From an uncultured Clostridia bacterium (GTDB lineage Bacteria > Bacillota > Clostridia > Oscillospirales > CAG-272), in assembly GCA_944384525.1 (NCBI GenBank), contig CALWTR010000052.1:1-34295 (forward strand): a stretch of DNA of 34,295 nt, in the 5' to 3' direction. A program made the position numbers and the translations under genes. Below are positions 6,000 to 13,670 of this stretch, in pieces. The notes beneath the pieces are model-generated. The model was not told where the DNA came from. It saw only the letters and a list, made by a program, of their open reading frames with translations, and did not search any database. The stretch's first letter is position 1. Each line of letters opens with the position of its first letter.

Positions 6000-6545
6000 T
6001 TATAGTAAAAAATCTATCTCTCCGGTCAGCGCGGACATGACTCCGCGATAAACCAGCTGAGGATTTCCGTCAAAATGCGCCTTTATCTCCTCTGCCCTTC
6101 CTTTTGAAGATACAGTGAGGCTTATGCTTATTATATCTCCGTGCTTATCCGAAAGCGCTACATTGACGCCGTAATACCTGTTTCCTTTTTCCTCCACAGA
6201 GCTGCGCACGCTTATCCCGCTCCGGCGGAGAGTTATAAGACGGGCGGCACAACTGAGGCTCTTTTTTCTCAGTTCCTCGTCTATTTCGTCATAAAGCTCT
6301 GCTATGACCAGATGCCCTCTTTCAGAGATCCCGTAATATTTTTTGCCGTCCTCCGAATCTTCAAATACATGTCCTATTTCTACAAGCTCCGACAAGCACT
6401 CCTGAAAGCCGAACGGATCGATAGCGCCGTTCTCCATCACTATCTCAGACAGCGTAACATCGTCAAGACGCGTATTAACATTATCGAGCAAAAACAGAAT
6501 AAATATCTTTATATCTGTTTTATTATCAAGCTTGTTCTTTTTCAT
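6000..6545 (-). CDS. DUF4364 family protein, winged-helix-like regulator
   Basis: This 181-residue protein matches the DUF4364 family, common in Clostridia. The N-terminal half reads as a winged helix of PadR/MarR type: K-I-F-I-L-F-L-L-D-N at 13-22, then L-S-E-I-V-M-E, then E-C-L-S-E-L-V-E-I-G-H-V and a Y-G-I-S-E-R-G wing. The C-terminal half is a small alpha/beta domain. Its DNA target and role are not known. I start it at the ATG at 6545, which has a GGGAGAT SD. The upstream open frame extends through the terminator of the neighbouring gene and is not coding. It follows the binding-protein gene in the same direction, separated by that gene's terminator. Confidence 0.85.
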   Translation of the reverse strand: MKKNKLDNKTDIKIFILFLLDNVNTRLDDVTLSEIVMENGAIDPFGFQECLSELVEIGHVFEDSEDGKKYYGISERGHLVIAELYDEIDEELRKKSLSCAARLITLRRSGISVRSSVEEKGNRYYGVNVALSDKHGDIISISLTVSSKGRAEEIKAHFDGNPQLVYRGVMSALTGEIDFLL

Positions 6546-6584
6546 TGCCAGATCTCCCGCACTTTTGAACTGTGCTTCAATTAT

Positions 6585-6623
6585 TAAAAAAATCCGCATA
6601 CCTGCAGGAGCAGATATGCGGAT
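6585..6623 (-). terminator. intrinsic terminator of the binding-protein gene
   Basis: On the minus strand, the stem ATCCGCATA/TATGCGGAT (6623-6615 with 6600-6592) with a 14-base loop is followed by seven T residues. Confidence 0.9.
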
Positions 6624-6648
6624 CAGAGCCGTCATGGGTTGGCGGCCT

Positions 6649-8511
6649 TTAATTTTCCTCGTCTTTAGAAGAGGGGACGACCGCATTCTTACCGAGGTAA
6701 TTCTCATAATTCTTAAGGCTGACCTCATTAAAGATGAAGTTTCCGAAACCGTCCACATCTATATTCTTGAGCGCCTTGGATTTTATGTAGAAATTCTGGT
6801 TGAACATTATTGGGATGAGCGGCATCTTACCGATCAAATACTCCTCTGCCTGATGGAGAAGAGCGGAACGCTGCTCCGGATCGGAGGCCTTGAAGGCCTC
6901 GTCTATCAATTTGTCGTACTCGGTATCGGTGAATCCGCAGGCATTCGTGAGCTCGCTTACGGATACCAGCGTCTTATTGCCGTACTCATCCGTGGTATAT
7001 GTATACTTCATTCCGTTTCCGTTGTAATTCGAAGAAAGAGACGCGAGCGCCGTGAAGGCGTCATCCGTGAACATCTGATAATCTATCGCGAGAACGTCGA
7101 AGTCATACACACCGTTCTGGCAGGCATTTTTATAGATCTGCTGGATAGTAGAATCCTTTATAGTGACCGTAACGACCTCTCCGCCGACACTGGCCACAGA
7201 ATCTATTATCCCCTCCGTCTCGGTGAACGAGACGGCGTTAGCCTCTACCGTGAGGCCGAAGCCGAGAGACTCCCATGCGGACTTAACGATATTGAATATC
7301 GCCCAGCCCTCCTCATTATCGTCAAAGGTTATCTTTATATTTTTAGATACCGTATCGGGGAGAGAAACAGAGGAGAGGAGCGCCTTTGCTCCTTCTATAT
7401 CCGCACTTGCGGAAATAAGATCCTTGCCCATCTCTCTGAATGTCTTTTTATAGTCTCCGACCGTTCCCGGTATAAGACCCGTAGCCGGCTTGCCGAATAC
7501 GACCTTGGAAATTATGGCATTTCTGTCTATCGCCATAGAGAGCGCTTTTCTGACGTTCTCGTTTGCAAACAGAGGATTAGTCGTATTGAAGAGATAAGAG
7601 TATGTTGAAAGAGTGTCCGCCGTCACAGCGTTTTTGATATTTGCAGCGCGCTGCTCAAGCGTCATATTGCCCATATAGAATATGCATTTTTCGACATCGG
7701 AGGAATCCAGCTGCTGCTGTGCGGTCGCCAAAGTACCGTCATCCTCGAGCCAGAACGTCATGAGCTTGTTCGGCTTTATGTACTTGTCGCTTGCCCCTTT
7801 GAAGGGATCTTTATGATATCCTACATTTCTCTGCAGGGTAAACGTACCGCTGTCGTAATCGAGCGAATAAATTTTGAAAGGCCCGTTCGTTATTATAGTG
7901 GATGCGGACTTGGACCAGTATGCGTCGCCGTTCATTACCGCATTTTCCTTTACAGGCGCAAGAGATATGCTGGCGAGGTTCCTGAGCAGCTGCTCGTAGT
8001 CAGCGCCCTCACGGTACTCAATGGTTATCTCATATGTATCGCTGGCGTATGCGCCCAGCTGATTTACTCCGAGCTTGCCCTCGTTTATCTCGACGGCTCC
8101 GACGATATCGTAAAGAAGAACGGCGGAACTGTTGCCGCGAGTGGGGTTAAGGACCCTGTTGGTCCATGCGTATATGAAGTTCTGAGCCTCAAGTCTCGTG
8201 CTGTCCGACCAGTAGGTCTCACGTAACTCGATCACTATCTTTCTCTCGTCTTCGTATACCTTATATTTTTTTGCCGCGGCTTTCTCAAGCTTACCGCTCT
8301 CGCTTATGGAGAACAGCGGCTCATAAAGCATGCTCATTACCTGAACGGCATTGTCGTCCGTATATACCTCAGTCGGATCGAAATCATAGATCACATCCGA
8401 AAGATAAATGCTTATCTCCGCTCCCTCGTCATCATCAGAGCAGGATGTCATGCCGACCGCGCAGCCGAGAAAGGTCGACAGCACAAGAAGCATACTGAGA
8501 ATTTTTTTCAT
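6649..8511 (-). CDS. peptide/nickel-type ABC transporter substrate-binding lipoprotein (SBP family 5)
   Basis: This 620-residue protein belongs to the OppA/DppA family of extracellular solute-binding proteins. Residues 1-23 are a lipoprotein signal peptide (K-K-I-L, hydrophobic core). The lipid-anchored cysteine is probably C24 in M-T-S-C-S, though C17 is an alternative. An acidic linker D-D-D-E-G follows. The lobes carry typical family segments: Q-V-M-S-M-L-Y-E-P-L-F (about 57-67), E-L-R-E-T-Y-W-S-D-S, N-E-N-V-R-K-A-L-S-M-A-I-D-R type around 320-335 (here A-N-E-N-V-R-K-A), and a late P-L-I-P-I-M-F-N-Q-N. It should capture oligopeptides at the cell surface. No permease or ATPase genes are adjacent, so it is an orphan. 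The ATG has a GGAGGAA SD. Confidence 0.92.
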   Translation of the reverse strand: MKKILSMLLVLSTFLGCAVGMTSCSDDDEGAEISIYLSDVIYDFDPTEVYTDDNAVQVMSMLYEPLFSISESGKLEKAAAKKYKVYEDERKIVIELRETYWSDSTRLEAQNFIYAWTNRVLNPTRGNSSAVLLYDIVGAVEINEGKLGVNQLGAYASDTYEITIEYREGADYEQLLRNLASISLAPVKENAVMNGDAYWSKSASTIITNGPFKIYSLDYDSGTFTLQRNVGYHKDPFKGASDKYIKPNKLMTFWLEDDGTLATAQQQLDSSDVEKCIFYMGNMTLEQRAANIKNAVTADTLSTYSYLFNTTNPLFANENVRKALSMAIDRNAIISKVVFGKPATGLIPGTVGDYKKTFREMGKDLISASADIEGAKALLSSVSLPDTVSKNIKITFDDNEEGWAIFNIVKSAWESLGFGLTVEANAVSFTETEGIIDSVASVGGEVVTVTIKDSTIQQIYKNACQNGVYDFDVLAIDYQMFTDDAFTALASLSSNYNGNGMKYTYTTDEYGNKTLVSVSELTNACGFTDTEYDKLIDEAFKASDPEQRSALLHQAEEYLIGKMPLIPIMFNQNFYIKSKALKNIDVDGFGNFIFNEVSLKNYENYLGKNAVVPSSKDEEN

Positions 8512-8631
8512 ACTTGTTCCTCCGAGAGCAATATTTTATAGGTACAGGCATCCGCTCTGCAAGCGGAAACTGCCGCGGTATCTCGCGCCGGCGAAAAAAT
8601 GTGCCGTTATTTACTCCCATACTTAGTAGTA

Positions 8632-8660
8632 ATTATAACATAATTTTTCTTTATTTTCAA
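8632..8660 (-). promoter_or_regulatory. sigma-A promoter of the binding-protein gene
   Basis: On the minus strand, TTGAAA (8660-8655), a 17-bp spacer and a perfect TATAAT (8637-8632) predict a leader of about 115 bases. That leader can form a small hairpin (TCCGC/GCGGA, about 8550-8567). I recognise no riboswitch in it. Confidence 0.75.
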
Positions 8661-8791
8661 TCTAAAACGCGGAGCGCGTTGATTTTCGTTGAATTGCACA
8701 ACAAGTCGGCTTTCAATTGTATGATTTGCACAATCATGCTTTTTTTATCCTGTCAAAGTGAGCTTTTTTTCGATCTATATTATCTGCACCC

Positions 8792-8819
8792 GTATATTTT
8801 CGTTAAGCAGCGGTAAAAT
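8792..8819 (+). promoter_or_regulatory. forespore (sigma-F/G-like) promoter candidate of gpr
   Basis: GTATA (8792-8796), 15 bases, then GGTAAAATA (8812-8820) resemble the sigma-F pattern of Bacillus subtilis (GyATA-type -35, GG-rich -10). One late position of the -10 differs. It lies 28 bases before the ATG. No sigma-A hexamers fit this spot. Transcription of gpr by forespore sigma factors is established in Bacillus; the match here is my inference. Confidence 0.4.
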
Positions 8820-8847
8820 AAATTCAAAAAAGCGTTCGGGGTGGAAT

Positions 8848-9756
8848 ATGTCGGATAAAGTAAATAATTATATACAAATCAACGGGTTGTTTTTCAGTGA
8901 TCTGGCGTGCGAACGACGCAGAGCGGATACAACTATTCCGGGTGTAGAGTGGAGCTCTTCCGAAAGCGGAAACATGAAGACGGAGCGCATCAAGATAAGC
9001 AGTGAAAAAGGCGCGGAATCGATCGGGCGCCCGTGCGGAAACTATCATACTATAATCAGTCCGGAATTCACCTCGCTGTGCGACAGCGATATCTCTCATC
9101 TGACATCTTTGCTCGCAGAAGAGCTGACGGAAATGTGCTCGCCTTTCCGGACTGGAAAGACCGCATCTCTTCTTGTCGCCGGTCTCGGGAACAGACTCCT
9201 CACACCGGACGCGGTAGGTCCGCTGTCGGCAGAGGAATGCAATCCGACCCGCCACATCATGCGAGGCGACAAAAAACTTTTTGACGAGCTCAAATGCGAT
9301 TCTATCGCGGTAGTGTCTCCGGGCGTCTCCGCCGCCACAGGACTCGAGGCGGCGGATATGGTCGCAGGAGCGGCAGGCTCCACCGGCGCAGATATAGTTA
9401 TAGCCATCGATGCGCTATGCGCCAGATCAGTATCGAGACTGGCCACCACCATACAGATATCAGACACCGGTATTTTCCCGGGGTCCGGCGTAGGCAATAA
9501 CGTAAAGCCTTTGAATCGCGATACGGTGGGTGTCCCGGTGATCGCGGTAGGGGTACCCACTATGATCGATTCCCGGGTCTTTACTCTGGATATCCTGGAT
9601 GGCGCAGGAAATCAAAAAGCAAAAGACGAGCTGATCGATATGCTCGACGAGATTCCGGTAACTTATGTAACACCGCGCCTCTGCGACGGGGTCGTCAAGA
9701 GCGCCGCAAAAATAATCGGCGGCGCGATAAACCGCGCCTTCGGAGTAGTTGTCTGA
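8848..9756 (+). CDS. gpr: GPR endopeptidase (germination protease, spore)
   Basis: GPR degrades the small acid-soluble proteins (SASP) of the spore core during germination, releasing amino acids and freeing DNA. It is made in the forespore as an inactive zymogen. The 302-residue length is near the Bacillus enzymes. The conserved core is clear: L-L-V-A-G-L-G-N-R-L-L-T-P-D-A-V-G-P (about 111-128), T-R-H-I, V-S-P-G-V, T-G-L-E-A-A-D, D-I-V-I-A-I-D-A-L with S-R-L-A-T-T-I-Q-I-S-D-T-G-I, P-G-S-G-V-G-N-N, and G-V-P-V-I-A-V-G-V-P-T. The N-terminal S-D-L-A matches the maturation-site region. The ATG at 8848 has GGGTGG upstream; a longer frame lacks an SD. A terminator follows, so it is monocistronic. 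Confidence 0.97.
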   Translation: MSDKVNNYIQINGLFFSDLACERRRADTTIPGVEWSSSESGNMKTERIKISSEKGAESIGRPCGNYHTIISPEFTSLCDSDISHLTSLLAEELTEMCSPFRTGKTASLLVAGLGNRLLTPDAVGPLSAEECNPTRHIMRGDKKLFDELKCDSIAVVSPGVSAATGLEAADMVAGAAGSTGADIVIAIDALCARSVSRLATTIQISDTGIFPGSGVGNNVKPLNRDTVGVPVIAVGVPTMIDSRVFTLDILDGAGNQKAKDELIDMLDEIPVTYVTPRLCDGVVKSAAKIIGGAINRAFGVVV

Positions 9757-9765
9757 CATATCTCC

Positions 9766-9797
9766 AAAAAGCCCGCGCATGGACGCGGGCTTTTTTT
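9766..9797 (+). terminator. intrinsic terminator of gpr
   Basis: The stem AAAAGCCCGCG/CGCGGGCTTTT (9767-9777 and 9784-9794) with a six-base loop and a T-run begins 10 bases after the stop codon. The A-run on the left may allow leftward use too. Confidence 0.92.
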
Positions 9798-9814
9798 GCC
9801 CGGAACATGAGATA

Positions 9815-9842
9815 CATATTTTTGAGCACAGCCGCATAGGAT
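9815..9842 (+). promoter_or_regulatory. mother-cell (sigma-E-like) promoter candidate of spoIVA
   Basis: CATATT (9815-9820), a 14-bp spacer and CATAGGAT (9835-9842) resemble the sigma-E pattern (ATATT-type -35, CATA-based -10, 13-15 bp apart). Two -10 positions differ from consensus. spoIVA is sigma-E-dependent in Bacillus subtilis. If real, the leader is about 180 bases and structured. Confidence 0.35.
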
Positions 9843-9885
9843 TAACAAAACGCTGTGTGAAGAACTGTAAAAAACAGTCTTCCTC

Positions 9886-10005
9886 CCGCACGAACCGGCG
9901 GGGGAACGTGCGGAAAAGCTGCTGCCCTTCCCCGTAAGGCGCAGCTCAGATATATATTTCGGGGAGAAAGGAAGCTTTGCTTCTTTCGCCGCGGCACTTA
10001 TACGG
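9886..10005 (+). other. structured 5' leader of spoIVA
   Basis: Three hairpins can be seen in order: CCGCACG/CGTGCGG (9886-9892 with 9907-9913), GAAAGGAAGC/GCTTCTTTC (about 9965-9987), and CGCCG/CGGCG (about 9987-10007) right before the SD. None is followed by a T-run. I recognise no known regulatory RNA class. It may only stabilise the mRNA. Confidence 0.35.
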
Positions 10006-10031
10006 CGGAAGGAGGAGTTTTGGTTTTAAAG

Positions 10032-11492
10032 ATGGAAGGTACGTCTATTTACCGTGACATTGCCCGCCGCACCGGAGGAGACATATACGTCGGTGTGGTC
10101 GGACCCGTGAGAAGCGGGAAATCCACTTTTATACAGAAGTTCATGGAAAATCTGGTACTCCCCAACATATCTGAAGAATACGACCGTTCTCGCGCGACCG
10201 ATGAAATGCCGCAGAGCGCCTCAGGCAGAACTATAATGACAACGGAGCCCAAATTCATTCCGGACGAATCCGTAAAGATAACCGTATCAGGCAATGCGGA
10301 ACTCAACGTCAGAATGATCGACTGCGTAGGCTACATAGTTGACGGAGCTATCGGAGCAGAAGAGGACGGGACCGCAAGAATGGTACGCACACCATGGTCC
10401 GATGAGCCTGTGCCGTTCGAAAAGGCGGCGGAAATGGGGACTGAGCGCGTCATAAAGGAGCATTCTACGATCGGGATGCTCGTCACAACAGACGGATCTA
10501 TCGGAGAGATACCCCGCGAAAGCTATGTACCGGCAGAGGAGCGGGTCGCAAATGAGCTCAAGAGCATCGGAAAACCGTTTGCCATAATCCTCAACTCCGC
10601 TCATCCGGAGCTCCAGCAGACGCAGGAGCTTGCTCTTGAGCTCGAAAAAAAATACGGGGTTTCCGTCGCGCTAGTCAACTGCATGACCCTCGATGCTGAG
10701 GATATAATGCACATCCTCGATCTTGTTCTCTCGGAATTCCCGGTCCGTGCTATGACCTTCTCTCTTCCGGACTGGATCACCGTACTTGACAAGGAGGATG
10801 CGACAAGGAAGCGTCTGCGCGATACGATAAACACGTTCGCCTCATCCGTTGAAAAGCTCGGAGATATAAAAACAGCTCTGTCAGAATGCGACGACGTCAA
10901 GCTCGTCGAAATAAGTGCCGGTGAGGGGACTGCTTCCCTCTCGATACCTGTCTCCAAAGAGGAGTTCTACTCCGCGATGAGCTCCGCTACGGGACTCGAG
11001 ATAGACAGCGACCGCCGACTGTTCTGCGAACTGAAAGAGCTGTCCGAGATTAAGCGCGAATACAGCAAAGTTGCAGACGCGCTGCGCGATGTAAACGAAA
11101 AGGGCTACGGCATAGTCATGCCGAAGCCCGAGGAGCTTGAATTTGACGAACCGAAGATAGTTAAACAGTCCGGAGGATGGGGAATAAAGCTCGCCGCACG
11201 CGCAAATTCCATACATATGATACGCGCGAACATCGAGACGGAGCTGTCTCCGGTCGTTGGATCCGAGCAGCAGAGCGAAGAGGCGCTGAACTATCTCATT
11301 GCAGAATTTGAAGAGGATCCGAAAAAACTGCGCGAATCGAACATGTTCGGAAAAAGCATATACGATCTTATTTCAGACGGACTGCATGCAAAGCTCTCTC
11401 ATATGCCTGACGATGCACGCGTACGGCTTTCGGAAACGCTCGAAAGGATCATCAACGAGGGTTCAAGTGGGCTCATCTGCATACTGCTCTGA
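10032..11492 (+). CDS. spoIVA: stage IV sporulation protein A, coat morphogenetic ATPase
   Basis: SpoIVA polymerises with ATP hydrolysis into the basement layer of the spore coat on the outer forespore membrane. The protein is collinear with the Bacillus subtilis protein: I-Y-R-D-I-A-R-R-T-G-G-D-I-Y-V-G start, Walker A G-P-V-R-S-G-K-S-T at 24-32, T-I-M-T-T-E-P-K-F switch-like segment, I-D-C-V-G-Y, E-H-S-T-I-G, and the C-terminal I-I-N-E-G-S-S-G-L-I-C-I-L-L. From the ATG at 10032 it has 486 residues. A TTG at 10020 would add four residues. It is closer to the strong GGAGGAG SD (10011-10017), whereas the ATG matches the family's start, so the start is unresolved between the two. It ends one base from the convergent kinase-like gene. 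Confidence 0.96.
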   Translation: MEGTSIYRDIARRTGGDIYVGVVGPVRSGKSTFIQKFMENLVLPNISEEYDRSRATDEMPQSASGRTIMTTEPKFIPDESVKITVSGNAELNVRMIDCVGYIVDGAIGAEEDGTARMVRTPWSDEPVPFEKAAEMGTERVIKEHSTIGMLVTTDGSIGEIPRESYVPAEERVANELKSIGKPFAIILNSAHPELQQTQELALELEKKYGVSVALVNCMTLDAEDIMHILDLVLSEFPVRAMTFSLPDWITVLDKEDATRKRLRDTINTFASSVEKLGDIKTALSECDDVKLVEISAGEGTASLSIPVSKEEFYSAMSSATGLEIDSDRRLFCELKELSEIKREYSKVADALRDVNEKGYGIVMPKPEELEFDEPKIVKQSGGWGIKLAARANSIHMIRANIETELSPVVGSEQQSEEALNYLIAEFEEDPKKLRESNMFGKSIYDLISDGLHAKLSHMPDDARVRLSETLERIINEGSSGLICILL

Positions 11493-11493
11493 G

Positions 11494-12012
11494 TCAGAAT
11501 CCGTTTTTGTCGATTATACTGCGGAGGAGGTCGCAAAAGGCCTCCTCCGTCTTATCGAGCGGGAGGTCGTTAGTAAAATAATAGTCATATTTATATGCCT
11601 CAACGAGGTCATCAGAGTCATTGCCGTATCTTGTATCCGGCATTCTCTTCCCTCCTCGGACAAGCAACGTTACCGCTCTGCCGCCGGTAGCATCCAGAAA
11701 TTTATCTATCTCTGAGCCCTCACGGATATGCACAAACATAACTTCTTCATCGGAGATACAGAATTCCTCGTACTGCTCACGGAGCCACCTGGTCGGAAAA
11801 TCGTTGTACTCCGCTGTAAGAGCCTTGAGATCAGACAAGAATTTTCTCGATCTGTCGTCCTTCTCCCCGTTCCATCCGCAGAGCGAGGCAAGCTTTTTGA
11901 TCGGTGCGACTGAGGACACGTTCCTTGTTCTGTAATGCTTTCCGGCGATATCGCAGAGAGTATCCTTTCCGACTCCGCCTTTGCCGTTTATAACTATGAC
12001 AGTATGTTTCAT
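11494..12012 (-). CDS. P-loop kinase-like protein (deoxynucleoside monophosphate kinase-like)
   Basis: This 172-residue protein begins with a P-loop, I-N-G-K-G-G-V-G-K-D-T at 8-18. The aspartate after the lysine and the short length suggest a small nucleotide or metabolite kinase of the dNMP-kinase type rather than ParA or MinD. A lid-like basic segment (G-G-K-R-M-P-D-T-R-Y) lies near 121-130, as in nucleotide monophosphate kinases. The phosphate acceptor is unknown. The ATG at 12012 has an AGAGG SD, and a perfect sigma-A promoter lies upstream. Its stop codon is one base from the spoIVA stop on the other strand, leaving no room for a separate terminator. Transcripts must overlap there. Confidence 0.75.
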   Translation of the reverse strand: MKHTVIVINGKGGVGKDTLCDIAGKHYRTRNVSSVAPIKKLASLCGWNGEKDDRSRKFLSDLKALTAEYNDFPTRWLREQYEEFCISDEEVMFVHIREGSEIDKFLDATGGRAVTLLVRGGKRMPDTRYGNDSDDLVEAYKYDYYFTNDLPLDKTEEAFCDLLRSIIDKNGF

Positions 12013-12074
12013 CTGAAATACCTCTTAAAAATACCCGTGTGCCGCCGACACTGAACGATTTGCGGTACTGAAAT

Positions 12075-12103
12075 ATTATACCCCTGCTCCTCCGTCTTGT
12101 CAA
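12075..12103 (-). promoter_or_regulatory. consensus sigma-A promoter of the kinase-like gene
   Basis: On the minus strand, a perfect TTGACA (12103-12098), a 17-bp spacer and a perfect TATAAT (12080-12075). It is divergent from the galM promoter, with about 25 bp between the -35 boxes. Confidence 0.9.
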
Positions 12104-12126
12104 CACAAATAAAGTCCTCGTCCCTA

Positions 12127-12155
12127 TTTACACGACTGGGTTTTTGTGGTATAAT
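12127..12155 (+). promoter_or_regulatory. sigma-A promoter of galM
   Basis: TTTACA (12127-12132), a 17-bp spacer and a perfect TATAAT (12150-12155) predict a start near 12162. The leader of about 68 bases contains a GC-rich palindromic patch (GCGCCGCGGCGCG). Confidence 0.85.
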
Positions 12156-12229
12156 CCAATTTGTACCGCGGAAAAAACGCTATTCCGGTCAAGTGCGGCG
12201 CCGCGGCGCGGCTGGAGAAAGGATACTCA

Positions 12230-13273
12230 ATGGACAAAAGGCTTTTCGGTGTGACCCGTAACGGCGAAGATGTATACATATATACGATATCCGACGGAAA
12301 TCTAAGCGCGGATATAATGACTCGCGGAGCGACCTTGGTCAGGCTGATACATGACGGAACGGACATCATAGGCGGATACGACTCGGTCGCAGACTATGAG
12401 GCGGACACCTCATATCAGGGCGCGACTGTCGGCCGTGTAGCAAACCGTATATCGGGCGCCGCGTTCAATATAGACGGTAAGATCTTCCACGTAGACGCCA
12501 ACGAAAACGGCAACTGCCTTCACGGCGGGTATTCCGGGCTCTCTTCGAAAATATGGGATGTCGTGAAATACGACGGCAAGAGCATATGCCTCTCATGCTT
12601 TTCGCCCGACGGCGAATGCGGTTTCCCCGGATCGCTGAGCGTCCGCGTAGCTTTTTCGGTAAAAGACGGATATCTCGCTATCGATTATGCCGCTGTTCCG
12701 GATAAAAAAACACCTGTATCAATGACAAATCACTCGTATTTCAACCTCAACGGGCTCGGAGGAGACGTGCTCCGTCACCGCGTACAAATATTCTCAGATG
12801 AAGTGACCGAAGTAGACAAGGCGCTCCTGCCGACAGGAAAGCGACTTCAGGTCACGGGGACCGTGTTCGATCTCCGCTCTCCTCGCAAAGTGGGAGAAAG
12901 CCTCTCTGACGACTTTGACGGATACGACAATAACTATATGCTGTCCGGAGATGAGAAAAAGAGTTTTGAAGTAGTCAGCGCCTCCGGAGACTGCCTCAAA
13001 GAGATGAGAACGCTTGCCGCCGCAGCGGTCGTCACCGCTGAAAAGCGTCGTATGGAAGTGTATACGGACGCTGAGGGAATACAGCTTTATACCGCAAATG
13101 CCATGTCCGGAAAACCTGATTTCAAAGGTGGCATAAAACGGATACCGCACGGCGCGCTGTGCCTCGAGGCGCAGCTTGAACCTGATTCGGTAAACAGAGG
13201 CAGAGGCTTGATCGGTGCAGGTGAAACATACCGTCAAACCACAGTATACAGCTTCAGCCGTATACCGAGCTGA
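12230..13273 (+). CDS. galM: aldose 1-epimerase (mutarotase)
   Basis: The enzyme interconverts alpha and beta anomers of aldoses such as galactose and glucose in the cytoplasm, feeding the Leloir pathway. This 347-residue protein has the family length. The substrate-contacting G-R-V-A-N-R is at about 66-71, followed by L-H-G-G. The catalytic histidine is in M-T-N-H-S-Y-F-N-L-N-G (about 163-173). The catalytic glutamate is in C-L-E-A-Q (about 311-315), preceded by the usual late V-Y-T-D-x-x-G-I-Q-L-Y-T-A-N-A segment. The ATG at 12230 has an AGAAAGGA SD. Longer in-frame sequence upstream has no SD and precedes the predicted transcription start. No other galactose genes are nearby. No terminator is seen before the next promoter at 13299. 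Confidence 0.95.
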   Translation: MDKRLFGVTRNGEDVYIYTISDGNLSADIMTRGATLVRLIHDGTDIIGGYDSVADYEADTSYQGATVGRVANRISGAAFNIDGKIFHVDANENGNCLHGGYSGLSSKIWDVVKYDGKSICLSCFSPDGECGFPGSLSVRVAFSVKDGYLAIDYAAVPDKKTPVSMTNHSYFNLNGLGGDVLRHRVQIFSDEVTEVDKALLPTGKRLQVTGTVFDLRSPRKVGESLSDDFDGYDNNYMLSGDEKKSFEVVSASGDCLKEMRTLAAAAVVTAEKRRMEVYTDAEGIQLYTANAMSGKPDFKGGIKRIPHGALCLEAQLEPDSVNRGRGLIGAGETYRQTTVYSFSRIPS

Positions 13274-13298
13274 GACACGGATTTTTTGACGTGCTCTG

Positions 13299-13327
13299 TT
13301 GACAAAACAAATTTTTTAATGTATAAT
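13299..13327 (+). promoter_or_regulatory. consensus sigma-A promoter of the tyrS T-box transcript
   Basis: A perfect TTGACA (13299-13304), a 17-bp spacer and a perfect TATAAT (13322-13327) give a start near 13334. The leader to the tyrS ATG is about 340 bases. Confidence 0.92.
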
Positions 13328-13333
13328 TCATTT

Positions 13334-13588
13334 AAAGCGATGACGGGAAACAGTAACGTATCCGGAACGTACAGAAAGCAGCCGGGTGATGAGAGGCACA
13401 CGCCGACGATACGTGAATACATCCCCGAGCGCGCACCGAAAGCCAGATCGGCAAGTAGGCTGCGACGGGAGCACCCGTTACAGTGCTTGGGTCTTGACCC
13501 GCAGAGGCGCCTTTTTTTAAGAGGCGCGAAGTAAGGTGGTACCGCGTTTTATAACGCCCTTCTTTTCAGGAGGGCGTTTTTCTTTTTT
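13334..13588 (+). ncRNA. T-box riboswitch (tyrosine), tyrS leader
   Basis: T-box leaders sense uncharged tRNA and allow read-through of a terminator when charging is low. Stem I begins with the usual GCGATGACGGGAAACAGTA pattern (13337-13356). The specifier loop shows GAA-TAC-A, with TAC (Tyr) at 13418-13420. The conserved T-box core AAGGTGGTACCGCG is at 13533-13546. Its TGGT (13537-13540) can pair with the tRNA acceptor end, and the final T fits discriminator A73 of tRNA-Tyr. The terminator follows at 13553-13588. An additional hairpin GCGCCT/AGGCGC (13507-13527) precedes the T-box core. The downstream gene is tyrS, which confirms the specifier reading. Confidence 0.95.
13553..13588 (+). terminator. 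T-box leader terminator
   Basis: The stem AACGCCCT/AGGGCGTT (13553-13560 and 13571-13578) is followed by a T-rich run. The alternative antiterminator uses the T-box core just upstream. It is the expression platform for tyrS. Confidence 0.9.
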
Positions 13589-13670
13589 TCTGCGGCGGGA
13601 TACACCGATAAAAACACCGGCAAAAAACTCTTTGGTCTAAAATAAAACATTTCAAATAAAAAAGGCGGAT

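Noticed and set aside
6532..7608. Long rightward open frame (358 codons) opposite the binding-protein gene
   Set aside because: It is the antisense image of a clear OppA-type coding sequence, has no SD, and crosses that gene's terminator.
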